Below, in pieces: positions 1 to 10,711 of a stretch of 64,000 nt of DNA. Below the pieces are notes generated by a model. The model was not told where the DNA came from. It saw only the letters and a list, made by a program, of their open reading frames with translations, and did not search any database. The stretch's first letter is position 1; the number at the start of each line of letters is the position of its first letter. This stretch comes from Massospora cicadina (taxonomy: Eukaryota; Entomophthoromycota; Entomophthoromycetes; Entomophthorales; Entomophthoraceae). The DNA is taken from NCBI GenBank assembly GCA_022478985.1, contig JAKSZP010000004.1, positions 467,869-531,868 on the forward strand, written 5' to 3'. The translations under genes were made by a program, and so were the position numbers.

Positions 1-1
1 C

Positions 2-73
2 GCCTACACCATTAAGGAACCCCCAGGAGGTCAAATTACTAACCGGGTACATGTGATGTTCATCCAACCATAA
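2..73 (+). pseudogene. gypsy D2 integrase C-terminal end (partial)
   Basis: A 23-codon open stretch ending in TAA enters from the window edge. It matches the last residues of the Pol polyprotein of gypsy D (minus strand, 14239-14110): both have the pattern AY-I-K-(D/E)-P, then N/Q-R/E-VH, then F--P just before the polypurine tract. In Ty3/gypsy elements this is the very end of integrase. It is followed within 30 bp by a polypurine tract (101-110) and an LTR start, so the order is that of the 3' end of a plus-strand element. The rest of the element lies outside the window. Confidence 0.7.
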
Positions 74-100
74 AAACAATAAGAGCCTTATCATCCAGTC

Positions 101-110
101 AAGGAGGGGG
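101..110 (+). promoter_or_regulatory. polypurine tract of gypsy D2
   Basis: The purine run aaggaggggg lies 3 bp before the LTR start TGT at 114. This is the usual place of the plus-strand DNA priming site of an LTR retrotransposon. The same context (tcatccagtcaag, purine run, taaTGT) is seen in reverse complement at 14108-14130 in gypsy D. Confidence 0.75.
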
Positions 111-113
111 TAA

Positions 114-770
114 TGTAAAAATTTTGATATGACTGGACAATAATCTTGGGACAGTTAGGACGGTTTGGGAAGAATCCGCCAAAATGATATCAGTTACAAT
201 TATTTGAGTGCCTTAAGATGAGGCGATATTGGGATATAATGGGTTTATTATTGGATTGCCTCAAAATAAGGCGATAGGGCAATGTTGACATTTGATAAAT
301 ACAAATTTAATTGCCTACAATTTAGGCGAAAGAGAACTAAAGAATAACAAGCTGAAATGAGGAGAATTGGTGGAGCAAGATAGTCCAAGCTATAAGAGTG
401 GTATCATCTGAAGCCGTTGTATATAAGTGATAAGGGCGATCAAGAGGAAGGAGGGGGTTAAGAAGATAGAGTGAGTGAAACAGCGAGGATACGCTGTGTT
501 TATTCTATTCAATAAAATATTTTAGCGGGAGCAAGTGCCCCATAATTATTATTTTATTTGAGGTGGGCCGACCTGGGGATGATACCGCACCAATTAAGGG
601 AAATTGAATGAATGGGAAAGGAGGATAAAATCTGGAAAACCTCCACATGTGGCATATGATAGGCCAGGAACTCCATGGACCGCCTTTGCTATTCGCTATC
701 TCAGTTCAGGGCATTGGTGCACAACGCCAACACAGTCATAATTGTCCCCTACCCAAAGTTCCAGTACCAG
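114..770 (+). repeat. LTR of gypsy D2 (right end approximate)
   Basis: The segment starts TGTAAAAATTTTGATATGAC and aligns along its length with the two LTRs of gypsy D (13549-14108 and 19537-20087, both reverse-complemented). Shared landmarks are GATATGACTGGACAATAA, TGGTATCATCTGAAG, AACAGCGA, a short GC hairpin (gggagcaagtgcccc here, ggggcaatagcccc in D) and (A/G)CCGAC. It carries two hairpin motifs of the ATTGCC..GGCGA type at 255-275 and 310-329. The 3' boundary is not sharp: alignment to D weakens after about 600 and I place the end near 770 only roughly. No second LTR of this copy is in the window. Confidence 0.7.
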
Positions 771-1300
771 AATCAAACTTGAGGAGCCCATAATTATTAT
801 ATTAAGTTTATTCTGTTGTTACTGAGGGACTCAATCATCATATCTTTGGTCCTATTGATCAGTGGGCCAACCCTGTGAAAAACCCCTTATGGCGTATTTC
901 AAGGATTCTGCCAAATTCTTTAACTAACTTGATAGAACAAAAGTTAAAACAAATAAATAAAATATAAGATTCTGTAATAAATTTTTTATTAATATATAAA
1001 TCAAAGTATTTTATTTTCAATGGGATATATAAGAAAAATAATTAGATGAAAAATTGTAAATTTTTTTGTGAATTTAGGTTTTTAAAAGTATTTTTAAGAT
1101 AATCTAGTCAGATATCATCAGACTGCTGCTTTAGATTCTTCACTCATCTGAGCTAATTCCTGTATGCATGAGCTCAATCTTAAAGGTTACCCCTGAACCT
1201 GGATGTTCAGGGGTTTTGTTCTAGGTCCTTCTTCTGGGTATTGGCTCATTGAGCTCAATTTGGTTATTGCTTTAATACTAAAATTTATTAATAAGCATCT
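771..1300. other. unassigned AT-rich sequence
   Basis: No credible coding frame. It lies between the D2 LTR and the decayed gypsy element F, and may contain F's 3' LTR, for which I see no partner copy. The one distinct structure is a perfect 10-bp stem at 1189-1198/1205-1214 (acccctgaac / gttcaggggt, 6-nt loop) followed by T-rich sequence. Confidence 0.4.
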
Positions 1301-2229
1301 CATTTTCTGGTTTGAGGGATGTCGCTCCTATTATGCATATTGCATTGTGGCTTTGAGTCACCTTTGAAAATTGATGTTGACCTAATTTGGTAATATTTGA
1401 TGTTGAGTCTCAGAAGGCCACATCAGAGGAATTTGGTTCTCTCATTGTTTCATCACTGGCGGAAGTCAAATTAATTTGGACACCAAAGATATAAAAGGGG
1501 GTCGTTTTTCATAGGAAATTTTAGTGGTGTCATTATCTTCATTCACAAAATTATTTCAATCCATCAGGACGATAATTGTTTTCATTATGTCATCGTTAGC
1601 AAGCCTAAAATTTCTTGACTCGTCCATGTCTGTAAAAAGGCCTCTTTTACCCACATCCATGGTGCCTGGTCGCCAGTACTGACACTAGTTTGGGAGGTAA
1701 TCTCTTAAATTTCACTGAAAAAGAATGATTAGTTTCTCCAGTCATGGTCTCATCCATAACAGTTGGTCATAACAAATCAAAAAATAAGGATATTATTCCT
1801 TTTGATGATTTGAGGAGCAGTGCTACAGCATATAAACTGATAGTATGGAAAAGCTTTTGAGGGGTCCTCAGATATTAATTTCTACTTACTTATTTGAGGC
1901 TTTTGTTTCTGACAAGTTGTTTAAGCGTCCAAAATTCCACTACAGAGTCCAAAAATCCTTTCCAGTAGCAAACTATTATTCCATTGAAGTTTTTCTGGCT
2001 CCTCCATGGCCCAAAGTATTGTGGGCTTTCTTATAACTAATACCCTTTTTAAAGGTCATAGTCTAGGTAACTTGTCTATTCTACTGTCTTGTATTAATAG
2101 CCACGAACTTTCATGTTTCTTAATGTAATTTAGAATCTTTTAAACTTGTTCATCATCGCACACAAAGAATCTTGGCTTCATGAGTAGGTCATATAACTAT
2201 ATAGCTTTGTTGTAAAAATGGAGCAGGGG

Positions 2230-2640
2230 CAGATGAGTCATTTTATCCACATTCATGTGTTGCATTCCAGAAAATATTAATATTCAAGTCATATTGCTGT
2301 AATTTGAAAGCCCATTGGCTAGATTTCCAGTAGGAACAACTTGTTATATAGCAAATTAAAGAAGTGAAGGTCCATAACTACTATGAGAAATGCTGTGAAA
2401 AGGGACAAAAGTGTTTTGCTGCAAGTAAAACTGCTAGGCATTCCTTCTTCATGACACTATAGTTTCTCTCAGCTTACAATAGCGCCTTGCTGTAATAATT
2501 TTAGTGTGTCAAGCCTTTGTCATCCAAAAGAGAGGTTAGCCCTTTTGCTAAATAAGATTCATCTATGAAGAGGTTGAATGGCTTTCTAGAATCTGGATGT
2601 CACAAAAATGTTTTTTTAGTAATTTATTTATTATCTCAAA
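2230..2640 (-). pseudogene. element F RNase H domain (fragments)
   Basis: On the minus strand, in several frames, I read an RNase H signature: F-I-D-E-S (normally F-x-D-A-S), then YYSKAL, then AERNYSVMKKECLAVLLA with AKHF, then SQWAFKLQQYDLNINI and a decayed ADALSRAPA-like end. In Ty3/gypsy elements this domain removes the RNA template during cDNA synthesis and lies between RT and integrase. Stops and frameshifts occur in every part, so it cannot be functional. Family assignment is secure because three motifs occur in the right order and spacing. Confidence 0.75.
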
Positions 2641-3138
2641 CGCATTTTCTGCTCTACTCATTAAATAAAAGATGTATTTTTGCAAGTAAGCGAACAAGGG
2701 ACTTAGCAAGTTGGTGTGAAATTGGGGATAAACTAATGTAATAACTCAAAATTCCTAATTATCTGTAAAAATCTGAGACTCTTCAGTTTAGTCGCTTTTG
2801 AATATTGCTTCAATTTATTGTAAAGGTGTTAATTTTTTTATGATATGGCATGTCCTAAAGAATCTAAGTTATTGTTGTAAGAAGGTAAAGTTCATGTTTA
2901 AGTTTGTTGTTACATCTCTATAATCGTTGGAGAAGTTACCTGAGAACTTGATGAGAGGAAAAGGTATTAGAAACACCATTATATCAATAAACAAACTATC
3001 ACGTTATTCAATTTGATATCTTTAATGTTTGATACATCACCCATTGAAGTGAGGTGGGCGCTTTACATAATCCCTGGGGGAGCGGATCAGGTGAAATAAC
3101 CCTTCCATGCATATTAAAGCGCACTTTTATTAGTCTTT

Positions 3139-3156
3139 TTTTTTAGTACTAGATGG
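3139..3156 (-). mobile_element. LINE-B tail micro-insertion (18 bp)
   Basis: The 18 bp ttttttagtactagatgg are the reverse complement of the last bases of LINE-B1 (ccatctagtacta plus A-run). They are flanked by a perfect 15-bp direct repeat, cttttattagtcttt, at 3124-3138 and 3157-3171. Removing the insert and one repeat restores a continuous sequence of element F. This is the structure of a target-primed LINE insertion truncated after about 13 nt of element plus tail. Confidence 0.8.
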
Positions 3157-3295
3157 CTTTTATTAGTCTTTCTGGCAATAAATCCATCTTCCAGTCACTG
3201 ATGTTAAGGTTCATCGCGGAAAAGAATTTGGACCAGATAGTCAGGCTAGGGCATCATCTATTTGTGGAATAGATAGCTGTCCTTCTTTGTGAGGC

Positions 3296-3380
3296 TGTTT
3301 ATATTCCTGTAATCCATCACTATTTGAATATTCTTATTCTTCTTTATTAGTAACAGTGAGGATGACCATGGACACTGGGA
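3296..3380 (-). pseudogene. element F reverse transcriptase fragment
   Basis: Minus-strand translation gives a stretch readable as SPWSS-LLLIKKN followed by IQIVMDYRNINSL. This matches the RT fingers region of Ty3/gypsy elements (SPWASPLLLVKKKDG...R-CVDYR-LN). It is open over about 28 codons although its surroundings are full of stops. The palm motif YLDD was not found for this element. Presumed role: template-directed DNA synthesis, now lost. Confidence 0.7.
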
Positions 3381-5387
3381 GAATACAAGTAAGCTAGCAA
3401 CTAATATTTACTTTATTTGGTAATTGTATTGCTCCTCTACCTTTGAATTATCTATATGGCTTATATTTTAATGAACTTAAATGTTTTATTTTAAAATTGT
3501 ATCTATTTTTATATGGCCATATTTGACATCTGACGTAGAAAAAAATTATTATTTTTAAAGTAGCTAATGCACATCCTCAAGTTCCTCATGATTTAAAGTA
3601 TCAGATATTTAAATCTGAGGCATAGCGCAAATTAAGTTATCATTGGATAGGCCTAGATCATGTTAAGTATGAATAAATAAAATGTACCTTATCAAATATT
3701 CATCTGTAAAACTATATGTCTTCTCCCAATCTCCTGGTGTTTTATGACTATGATTTTTAAACTAATTAGGTCTCCATAAATTAACCTGATTGGCTGTTGA
3801 TAAGAAGAGTTAAGGGCAACTTTTAATATTATTGGTTAAATCTGCAGACCCCAAATTTTTAGTGATGTTATAAGCAGTTTAGATGTATATTCAGGATTAT
3901 GTTGGTGATACAACTCTTTGTTCTCATGATTTTTTTCACCTCTTTAGCATAGAATGGTTTGCATCCTTTTTCTACTAAATAAAGGAGTTTTTTATATTTT
4001 TCATAAGTATAATGAAGTTAAAGCAAAGTGGAAACATGGTACTTAACCATACAAGTTTGTTTCTATTTTTTAGATCCTTTATTATCTATCACAAGGGGAC
4101 CTATATAATTAGGATGAGTTGATACCCTTTCTTCAGCATTAAATCTCCTTCAAATCAACCATAATTTCCTTTAAAATGAATATGTCATACTGGCTAATAT
4201 ATATGGTGTTAGAGGGAGCTTAAAGACACAATTAGCCAATTTTTTTAGCAAGAAATAGTAAGCCTATATTGTTTTTGCGTTATTTGATCTTAAATTCTAC
4301 GCTCCTAAGTGTTCTTGAGGTCCAAAGTAAGCTTGATCTTATCTATGAGTCAAGATGAGACAACATCGGATAAAATTTCAAATCCAGGATAACCATAACT
4401 TGAATCTTTTGTATCAACTATTCCACTTTATTTAATTTTAGGCAAAATTTGTCAGTAATGCTAAAATCTCTTTAGGAAAAAAATTCTATATTAGACTTCC
4501 TTGTGGTCTTAGGATACTTTTTCTTGTTTTCAATAGACTGTGTATTCTCAGGATGGGTTCAACCAATAAGCACAAAACTGGTCAGTATTACTTTTTGTAT
4601 CAATTGCTTTTTGGAAATTATATTATTTAATGTGGTAGGTCCCCTATTGGACTAGGGCACTGTCTTAATCTTTGGCATTTAAGTGTTCTTGGATGGTAAT
4701 CTCATTAAGAGTACCTAAATTATAATAACTAGGATCCTAATAACCCCTTTAGCGTCAGCAATAGAATATTTTTCAGTGCACGTGAGGTGAGCAATTGGTA
4801 ATATCACTTTATTAGGTACTATAGATTAGTTGGCTTATGAGGTACCTGACCCTAAGCTGACAACTCTTTTTGCTATTTGGCGAGGGAAGGTGATTACTTA
4901 AAGCACTCCTCTTTGGTGTGTTTATTCTTTTACATTATTTGCATAAAGACTCTCCATCTTCTTTGGTTTGGTATCTTTTACAGTATACACTCTAGGGTTT
5001 GTGGAAGCTTTTTTGGTGGCTTCTTGCTTGATTATATCAACTAAATCAAGCAGATCCTTGATGTTTAGAAAAAGTTGAAGCTTTATTTAATTATATTAGC
5101 ATGAATTGCTAGTCAGGATAACTCTTTAAACCAGCAACAGTGACTGCTACGACATCATTCAATGTGAGCTTATTTTAGACCATTAAAGTTTAATCACAAT
5201 ATATAAATGGTCCATGAATTATACTTGGGTTTAAATTTGGCATAACGCAATTATCATTAAAGAATGTTACTTAAGAATTAAGCTTTTTAGGAAAAGTAGT
5301 TTTTATAAACTTTTCTTTACTTTGGATTTTAGTATTCAGGTTATTTATTTAAGGGATAATACCTTCCTATAAGGGACTGGCATACCA

Positions 5388-5930
5388 TAACCTGGTTGGG
5401 GAATCTAACCATGAGCTATCATAACCAAAGGTTTGGATCCAGTATGACCAGGACACTAGAAGCATCCAAATGGAAGAAATATTGAGTTTACTGATATGTT
5501 AGTTGTCTAATTATATGATTTTAAGAGAGGGAAGATGGAAGAAAGTTCCTTGAAGTTTGGGGTGGTAGATTGGGATTGTTAACACTTTAGTAAATTTTTA
5601 AATAGTGTTTGCATAATATGAAATATCTTTATTGCCTGAGATTAACCATATAAATGCCTTAGTTTATATCCCATCCAATTTCTTGGACTTAATTAAGCTT
5701 AACTTGATTTTCAAACAGTGCACTATTCTTTTTTGGAGCTTTATTGGATTGAAACTTGTATATTTTTTTGATAGACAGTGGGAATCGTTTCAGTCTCAAT
5801 GTAAATTCGTTTTGGTGCAATTAATTGACTCAATTATTACAACTAAGGTAATTTAAATTAAGTAAGCGAATAAATTCACTACAAATTTATTTGGAATGTA
5901 ATTAATTGATCTAACTTTAGCATTTGTCCT
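5388..5930 (-). repeat. C2 3' LTR, distal part
   Basis: Aligns over about 540 bp with 29139-29677 (shared landmarks: cctggttggg, atctaaccatg, gctatcataacc, ggtttggatccagtatgacc, ccatataaatg). This is the U5-side part of the LTR; the rest lies at 13155-13217 beyond gypsy E. The piece ends at the E target-site duplication gtcct (5926-5930). The sequence just below 5388 reads TGGTATGCCAGTC on the minus strand, which resembles a primer-binding site, so a role as 5' LTR of element F cannot be excluded. Confidence 0.7.
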
Positions 5931-6592
5931 TGTTGGAGATACAACTAAGATGACCAAAAGTACTCTAGATTAAGATTTGATATCTTGGTCTAATAAGATT
6001 GAAAAATCTAAAACGAGTATTTCTGATTCTCAATTTGACTGAAGAAAGACTCTTTGGAGTTATTGACCTCCTACAATGGGTTAACCTGATCAACTTAAAG
6101 AAACTCATTAATCTGAGACAGCCAAGAAAGTTAAAATGACTAATCATTTTGAAAGGGCTTGGCCTCATTAAGAAGGTTGATCGTATCTAACTAGAGCTCT
6201 ATTAGATATGATCATCATGAATCTTATAATAACAATGATAATCAACAATATCAGTCCTTTGGTAGGAAAGATCTTACCTCAGGCGAATCAAGGAAATACT
6301 CTTGAAGAACCACGAAATTTTCCCCTATAATATCTCTGGTTTTTAATTGATAAAGTACCCCAATTCTCATCTTGCATAGCTTAATTTTGATCTATTTTTT
6401 TAGTACTAGATGGTCCCATTTAATTTTGATCTATTCTCATACAAGATTCTGTATATCCAAGTGGAAATTGTCTGTAGCAACGAAACTAATAACTTCATTG
6501 CAAATGTGTTGATCTTTGCTAGAGCCAAGGAACTAATAGTTTTGTAGCCTTTGTAGCACCTGTATATTGTAATTTTTCACAAAATTCCAATA
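5931..6592 (+). repeat. gypsy E 5' LTR
   Basis: Aligned with 12466-13149 over its whole length, with scattered transitions. Starts tgttggagatacaac and ends ttccaata. It carries a 23-bp LINE-B tail insertion at 6397-6419 at the same site as the 46-bp insertion in the other LTR; the 23-bp difference accounts for the LTR length difference. LTRs supply promoter and polyadenylation signals for such elements; I could not fix a TATA box or transcript start. Confidence 0.88.
6397..6419 (-). mobile_element. LINE-B tail micro-insertion (23 bp) in 5' LTR
   Basis: The insert ttttttagtactagatggtc plus ccat lies between perfect 16-bp repeats ttaattttgatctatt (6381-6396 and 6420-6435). It is the reverse complement of the LINE-B 3' terminus. 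In the other LTR the same site holds a longer version, so this one probably lost 23 bp internally after E inserted. Confidence 0.8.
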
Positions 6593-6593
6593 C

Positions 6594-6611
6594 TGGTGCT
6601 TTCTATCAGGT
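6594..6611 (+). promoter_or_regulatory. candidate primer-binding site of gypsy E
   Basis: One base after the 5' LTR the sequence reads TGGTGCTTTCTATCAGG. TGG is the complement of the tRNA CCA end, the usual start of a retroelement primer-binding site. At the matching position of gypsy D (minus, just below 19537) the sequence is TGATGCTCAC, which looks like the same site with G-to-A. The tRNA is not identified. Confidence 0.45.
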
Positions 6612-6739
6612 TTGCTTCCAAGGCTACCTGGGGAAAACATACTTTCACAACAATGAATATGTCTAGTGAGGAGCCCCTCTTTGGAGTAATCTTTGAGTAT
6701 CACCCAATGAGTACACTCTAACTGGCAAGCTTTGCCTTC

Positions 6740-7386
6740 CACCAATATTAATAATCTACAATTTCAAGCTTTAATTGACTTGGCCATCGAGGGCCCTGAC
6801 CAATCTAATTATGAGATTCTTGCCACAAATGATGAATAAACCGGTAAAAGCTTGATCAGAGGGGCTATTCTGCCTGGTGCTCGCCCTAATTGTGACCAAG
6901 TGTCTAAAGTTGCTGAAAACATGATGAACCTATATAACTGAGCGGTGTTACAGCCTACTGAAGTTGGTTTGGCTAGAATTGAGCAGTACCTCCGGCATTA
7001 AGTACATCCTGCTATCCACCATGTACTCCAGATTTTGGGGTTGCATCATCTAGGAATCCAGCGCCAGTTGACTCTAGAGCAACAATTTCACTCTCAATTA
7101 TCTTCATTTTATGAAACAGCATCCAACTTTGGAAGGTATAATTGAGAGGCTATTCTCAATAATCAAAGAGAAATCAATAATATTCATAATCAGTTGGTGA
7201 GAATCGATACTGGGGTTGTGGGATACATTGTCCAAGAAGTATCTCATCAAGTTAGCAATGCCACTAACCCTATTCACCATCGGATTCCTCCTTGGAAGAG
7301 GAATTTAAGAGACAACTGGATCAGTTGCGGGATGACCATAAAAAGAGTTTGGGGAGCTTAATGGGTTAACCCAACATCTTTTACAA
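6740..7386 (+). pseudogene. gypsy E Gag N-terminal region (broken)
   Basis: One main frame reads through a protein-like sequence rich in Ile, Asn, Gln and Glu (for example NLQFQALIDLAIEGPDQ, then QVSKVAENMMNL and NNQREINNIHNQLVRIDTG), broken by several TAA/TGA/TAG codons. It leads into the collagen-like tract, so it is taken as the N-terminal part of Gag. No domain is recognisable. The start codon is not certain because the upstream leader shows no clear ATG in frame. Confidence 0.5.
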
Positions 7387-8403
7387 GTGGTAGTTAATAT
7401 TAGAGAAGGTGAACCCGGCCCTGCTGGTCCTCCTGGGCCACTGGGACCACCTAGCTCCCCATTTTTACCTCGGGGACCACCTGGGGAATGTGGTCCCCCT
7501 GGTCCAGTGGGTCAACAAGGCCCTCCAGGTCCTTCAGGTAGAGTGGGTCACAAGGACCCCAGGACCTCCTGGTCCCCCTGGATCATCGCTTCCAGCGTCC
7601 AATTCTGAACCTTCAATGCTCTTAGTATCTCGAGTACAAGCATTAGAAACCCAAATCTGAGCCATAGCTCAAGGGTGTTTCTTATCCTTGGTAGGTCTTC
7701 CAACTGATCAGGACTATTCTTTAATAAATTTACTGGATGGTGTTGAGAATGCACATTGGCTATGCGATGCAAATCAAACTACTCAAGAAAACTGGTTTAA
7801 TTCTTTGACAGCATTCATTGAGCGGTTGGCTGCTAAATGTGAAGTACTTGAGACTAAGCAAAGGGAGATGGTTGCTGCAATTTACAACTTAACCCGAGCT
7901 CCTACAAATGTCCATCTTAACCAATGGGTCCAAAATTTACAGGATGATTTGAATCTATTGAGACAACAAGTTGACAGAGTTCCCCCTCATGCCCATTTCA
8001 CAGAATCTGAATCCTCTGAGGTTAGACTGGTTGCTGTACCAGGCGTACATGCCTTGAACACTGAAGCCACCCTTTTCAAACCTACCTTCAAGTATAAGTT
8101 TGAACCGGGTGAAGGTAGCATCCATTATTTTCTTTTGTATATGAACGCACAATGGATGGAGCTACTGATCAACAGAAGGTTCGCCATATAATTTCTTGCT
8201 TAAGCCGGTTTGCTCAAGAAATCATGATTCCTCATCTTAAGGCTTACACTACATGGGTTCAAGTGAAAACCGCTCTTGTAAATGAATATGGGGTTGATCA
8301 AATCCTTTCCAACCAAAAGCAAGACTTTATAAATATTAAATTAAACGAGGAGAATCTATCCAGGAATTCGCCAAATGATTCTACCATGAGGCCCAGACAC
8401 TAG
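7387..8403 (+). pseudogene. gypsy E Gag: collagen-like tract plus capsid-like region
   Basis: From about 7408 the frame runs through Gly-X-Y triplets rich in proline ([15 protein letters not shown], later [15 protein letters not shown]). A one-base frameshift near 7560 moves the next triplets (GPPGPPGSS) to another frame. Then follow a helical, Gln/Glu/Leu-rich segment (7688-8150) and a segment with FEPGEG and YMNAQWM, which continues in a shifted frame from 8152 as DQQKVRHIISCLSR and TTWVQVKTALVNEYG. This last part resembles the capsid domain of Ty3/gypsy Gag proteins. Gag would package the RNA into virus-like particles. Three frames are needed, so it is broken. The collagen-like tract is unusual in a Gag. 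Confidence 0.7.
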
Positions 8404-8627
8404 CTACATGTGACTGGATTACCATTGATGATGCTATATCAGCTGTAATGAGTGCATTCGGTTCTCACACTCAATTACTACTACACTTGAAATCTCTTAA
8501 AAGAAATTTCAGCTCCATTATTGACATCTAGGAAGTGCTTATGGAAATCCCTAATGGGGTGGTACATCCGACCTCTCTAGTAACCCATGTTCTCACATCC
8601 ATGTGATGCCACCTAAACCTAAATCCA

Positions 8628-8700
8628 AAGCAAAGAAGGAGCTGTGTACTTATTGTGGTCTTGTGGGCCATGTGGTGTCTCAATATTGGAAAAAACAGGC
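8628..8700 (+). pseudogene. gypsy E Gag zinc knuckle (last Cys lost)
   Basis: The translation KKELCTYCGLVGHVVSQYWKK has the CX2CX4HX4C spacing of a nucleocapsid zinc knuckle, but the final cysteine is tyrosine (TAT, one G-to-A step from TGT). The knuckle normally binds element RNA during packaging. It lies between the capsid-like region and the protease, as expected. Confidence 0.75.
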
Positions 8701-8984
8701 AGAGGATTCGAAAAAAGAGGAGTCAGCATAGAGCACGAGGCTCCCTGTGCTGACCTACCTCAGGTGCCTCAGTCAAAACCTTTTGATTCTTCTTTAGATT
8801 GGTATGTGGTATCCGTTTCCAATGAGCTTGATATCCCTGATGAATTATCCAACAAAGACTCTACTTCTGCTTATGCTTCCTCTTTTTCTTCTAATTCCAT
8901 TCAAATGATTAATCCCTCAGTATTCTTAATCCCTAACTTTGGCACTAATGTAACCCAGGTGGAAGTCATCGTGCATAAGGTAAA

Positions 8985-9187
8985 AAAATTTGGCTATCAT
9001 TGATACAGGTTCACCCATCAAGGTAATTTCGTTTAAACTTATGAAGAAAATTAAATTGGCTCCAGATTTGAACCATTCCCAAGACTACAAAACTTCTGGA
9101 CCTTCCTACACTAAAATCTATAGGAGCCTATTCCTCTCATCTGATGCGTTTTGGAAAAGTTGGTTGTGTAGGCCCCAGAATTGGTAA
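8985..9187 (+). pseudogene. gypsy E aspartic protease
   Basis: Contains AIIDTGSPIKVIS, the D-T/S-G active-site loop of retroviral-type aspartic proteases, intact here unlike in gypsy D and C2. The enzyme would cleave the Gag-Pol polyprotein. The frame closes at 9187 in the middle of the fold, and a frame change separates it from the segment upstream (8644-9003). Further linker sequence to 9890 is readable only in short pieces. Confidence 0.7.
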
Positions 9188-9901
9188 TGGATAACAATTG
9201 CTATGATCTGCTCTTAGGAACTAAGTTTTTTACCAATTTTGATGCAATAATTAGTCTTAAAGACAGATATTTTTATTTAAATTAGTTACCAAGTACCTTT
9301 GATCTTAGATGATGTCCCCACTAACAAAGGCAAACTCAAATGGCGTTTTTGCTTATTGGAATATCCCTTTCTATCTCATTTCTTGAATATAGAATCCTGG
9401 GTCCACAGACTATACTTCCACCTCCATCTGCTTGTGCCTCTGAAGGCAGGCCGTTTTATTCCAACTCTCAGATTACTATTCCTCCCAAAGCTCAAATTAT
9501 TTGGTGATACGGTGTGTACAATTATTTGTACCTCCTGATCATGTATTAGAGATCTGTGGTCACCAAAATCCCTCTCATTTGGAGGCCTTACCTTGCCCGG
9601 GTATCCTTGATCCTGCCTATGATGGGACTGTATCAATTCTACTGGCCAATCTCACTTCCTGACCAATGCGATTGAATTGCAATAATCCCATTGCCTATTT
9701 GCAGCCTACTCCTGTGAATGATATATTATCCGTTTTAGGATGTGGATATTTACGCGAATTTGGACTGGAAGATCCCCCTATTGATGCTCGAAATGACATT
9801 GAGTTTGGTGATTAACTTACTTCAGAACAACAGCTTGAAGCTGTGGCCCTGATTGAAGAATATGCGGATATATTTTCCCAAGGTTCAGGGGTTTTGCCTA
9901 A

Positions 9902-10680
9902 ATGAAAGAGGTGCAGCATCAGTTGAAAACGGATACTCCCCCTATTCAAGCTCAACCATATCGCAAATCCAAAGTTAAGGAGGCTCAAGTATCAGTGGAA
10001 CTGAAACAACTACTCGAGGTTGGGCTACTAACGCCTTCTAAGAGTCCCTGGGCTTCCCCTCTACTACTCATCTGGAAAAAGGATGGGGGTCACCAAGTGT
10101 TTATGGACTATTGTCAACTCAATGCTGTTACTCAAAAGGATTATTATCCTTTACCTCGCATTGATGATTCCTTGAGATTATTGTCTGGATCACAATACTT
10201 ATATGCTATGGACCTTGCTAGTGGTTATTGGCAAATTGATCTTGCCCCAGAAGATCGTCAAAAATGTGCTCTATTTTCTAGTGAAGTGCTATTTTAGCCA
10301 ACTTGTATGCCACAGGGGCTTTGCAATGCCCCTGCTACTTTTCAATGAGCCATGGATGGCTTGTTTGGGGATTTGAAACTTTCTTGAGTTTTAGTTTATC
10401 TAGATGATGTTACTGTTTTTCACGCACTTTCAATGAGCATTTGGATCATTTAAAGGAAGTTTTTGGCCGACTGCATCATGCCTCTCTTAAGCTTAAACCA
10501 TCAAAGTGTGCTTTTTAAAACTGAGATGGAATTTTTGTGACAAAGTCAATTGCGAAGGTATTTTACCCTAATCTAATAAGATACAAGCTATTTTGGACAT
10601 GCCTGTTCCCAAAAGCTTGCGTGAAATCCAAGTATTTTTAAGAATGGTTGGTTTTATTATCAACAATTTATCCCCCATTT
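9902..10680 (+). pseudogene. gypsy E reverse transcriptase
   Basis: The open part (9902-10297) carries typical Ty3/gypsy RT blocks: KSPWASPLLLIWKKDGG, then MDYCQLNAVT, YYPLPRIDDSL and LYAMDLASGYWQIDL. After stops near 10297 and 10335 the palm motif VYLDDVTVF appears at about 10390-10420 in another frame, followed by the thumb region. RT makes cDNA from the element RNA. The catalytic aspartates are preserved, but at least three frame interruptions break the gene. Confidence 0.85.
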
Positions 10681-10711
10681 TGCAGAAATTGCAGAACCTT
10701 TAGTTTACCTA

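Larger units (their letters stand above)
1300..5387 (-). mobile_element. decayed Ty3/gypsy element F
   Basis: Very AT-rich and full of stops and frameshifts, but minus-strand translation in pieces gives a gypsy order from right to left: a broken CCHC zinc knuckle near 4900-4930, an RT segment at about 3296-3380 and RNase H at about 2230-2640. Integrase and LTR sequence should follow below about 2200 but cannot be recognised. RNase H resembles that of gypsy E more than that of chromovirus C2, so F is a separate family. F abuts the LTR of C2 at 5388. Either C2 inserted into F's gag region, or the LTR at 5388 belongs to F. It is the most eroded element in the window and probably among the oldest. 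Confidence 0.65.

Noticed and set aside
1189..1214. Rho-independent bacterial terminator
   Set aside because: No bacterial genes or ribosome-binding sites anywhere; the window is eukaryotic retrotransposon sequence.
7387..7608. Collagen-like frame as a host collagen gene
   Set aside because: It is inside gypsy E between LTRs, upstream of capsid-like, zinc-knuckle and protease segments, so it belongs to Gag.
7548..8152. Minus-strand frames opposite gypsy E Gag
   Set aside because: Shadows of the plus-strand Gag frame; no motif.
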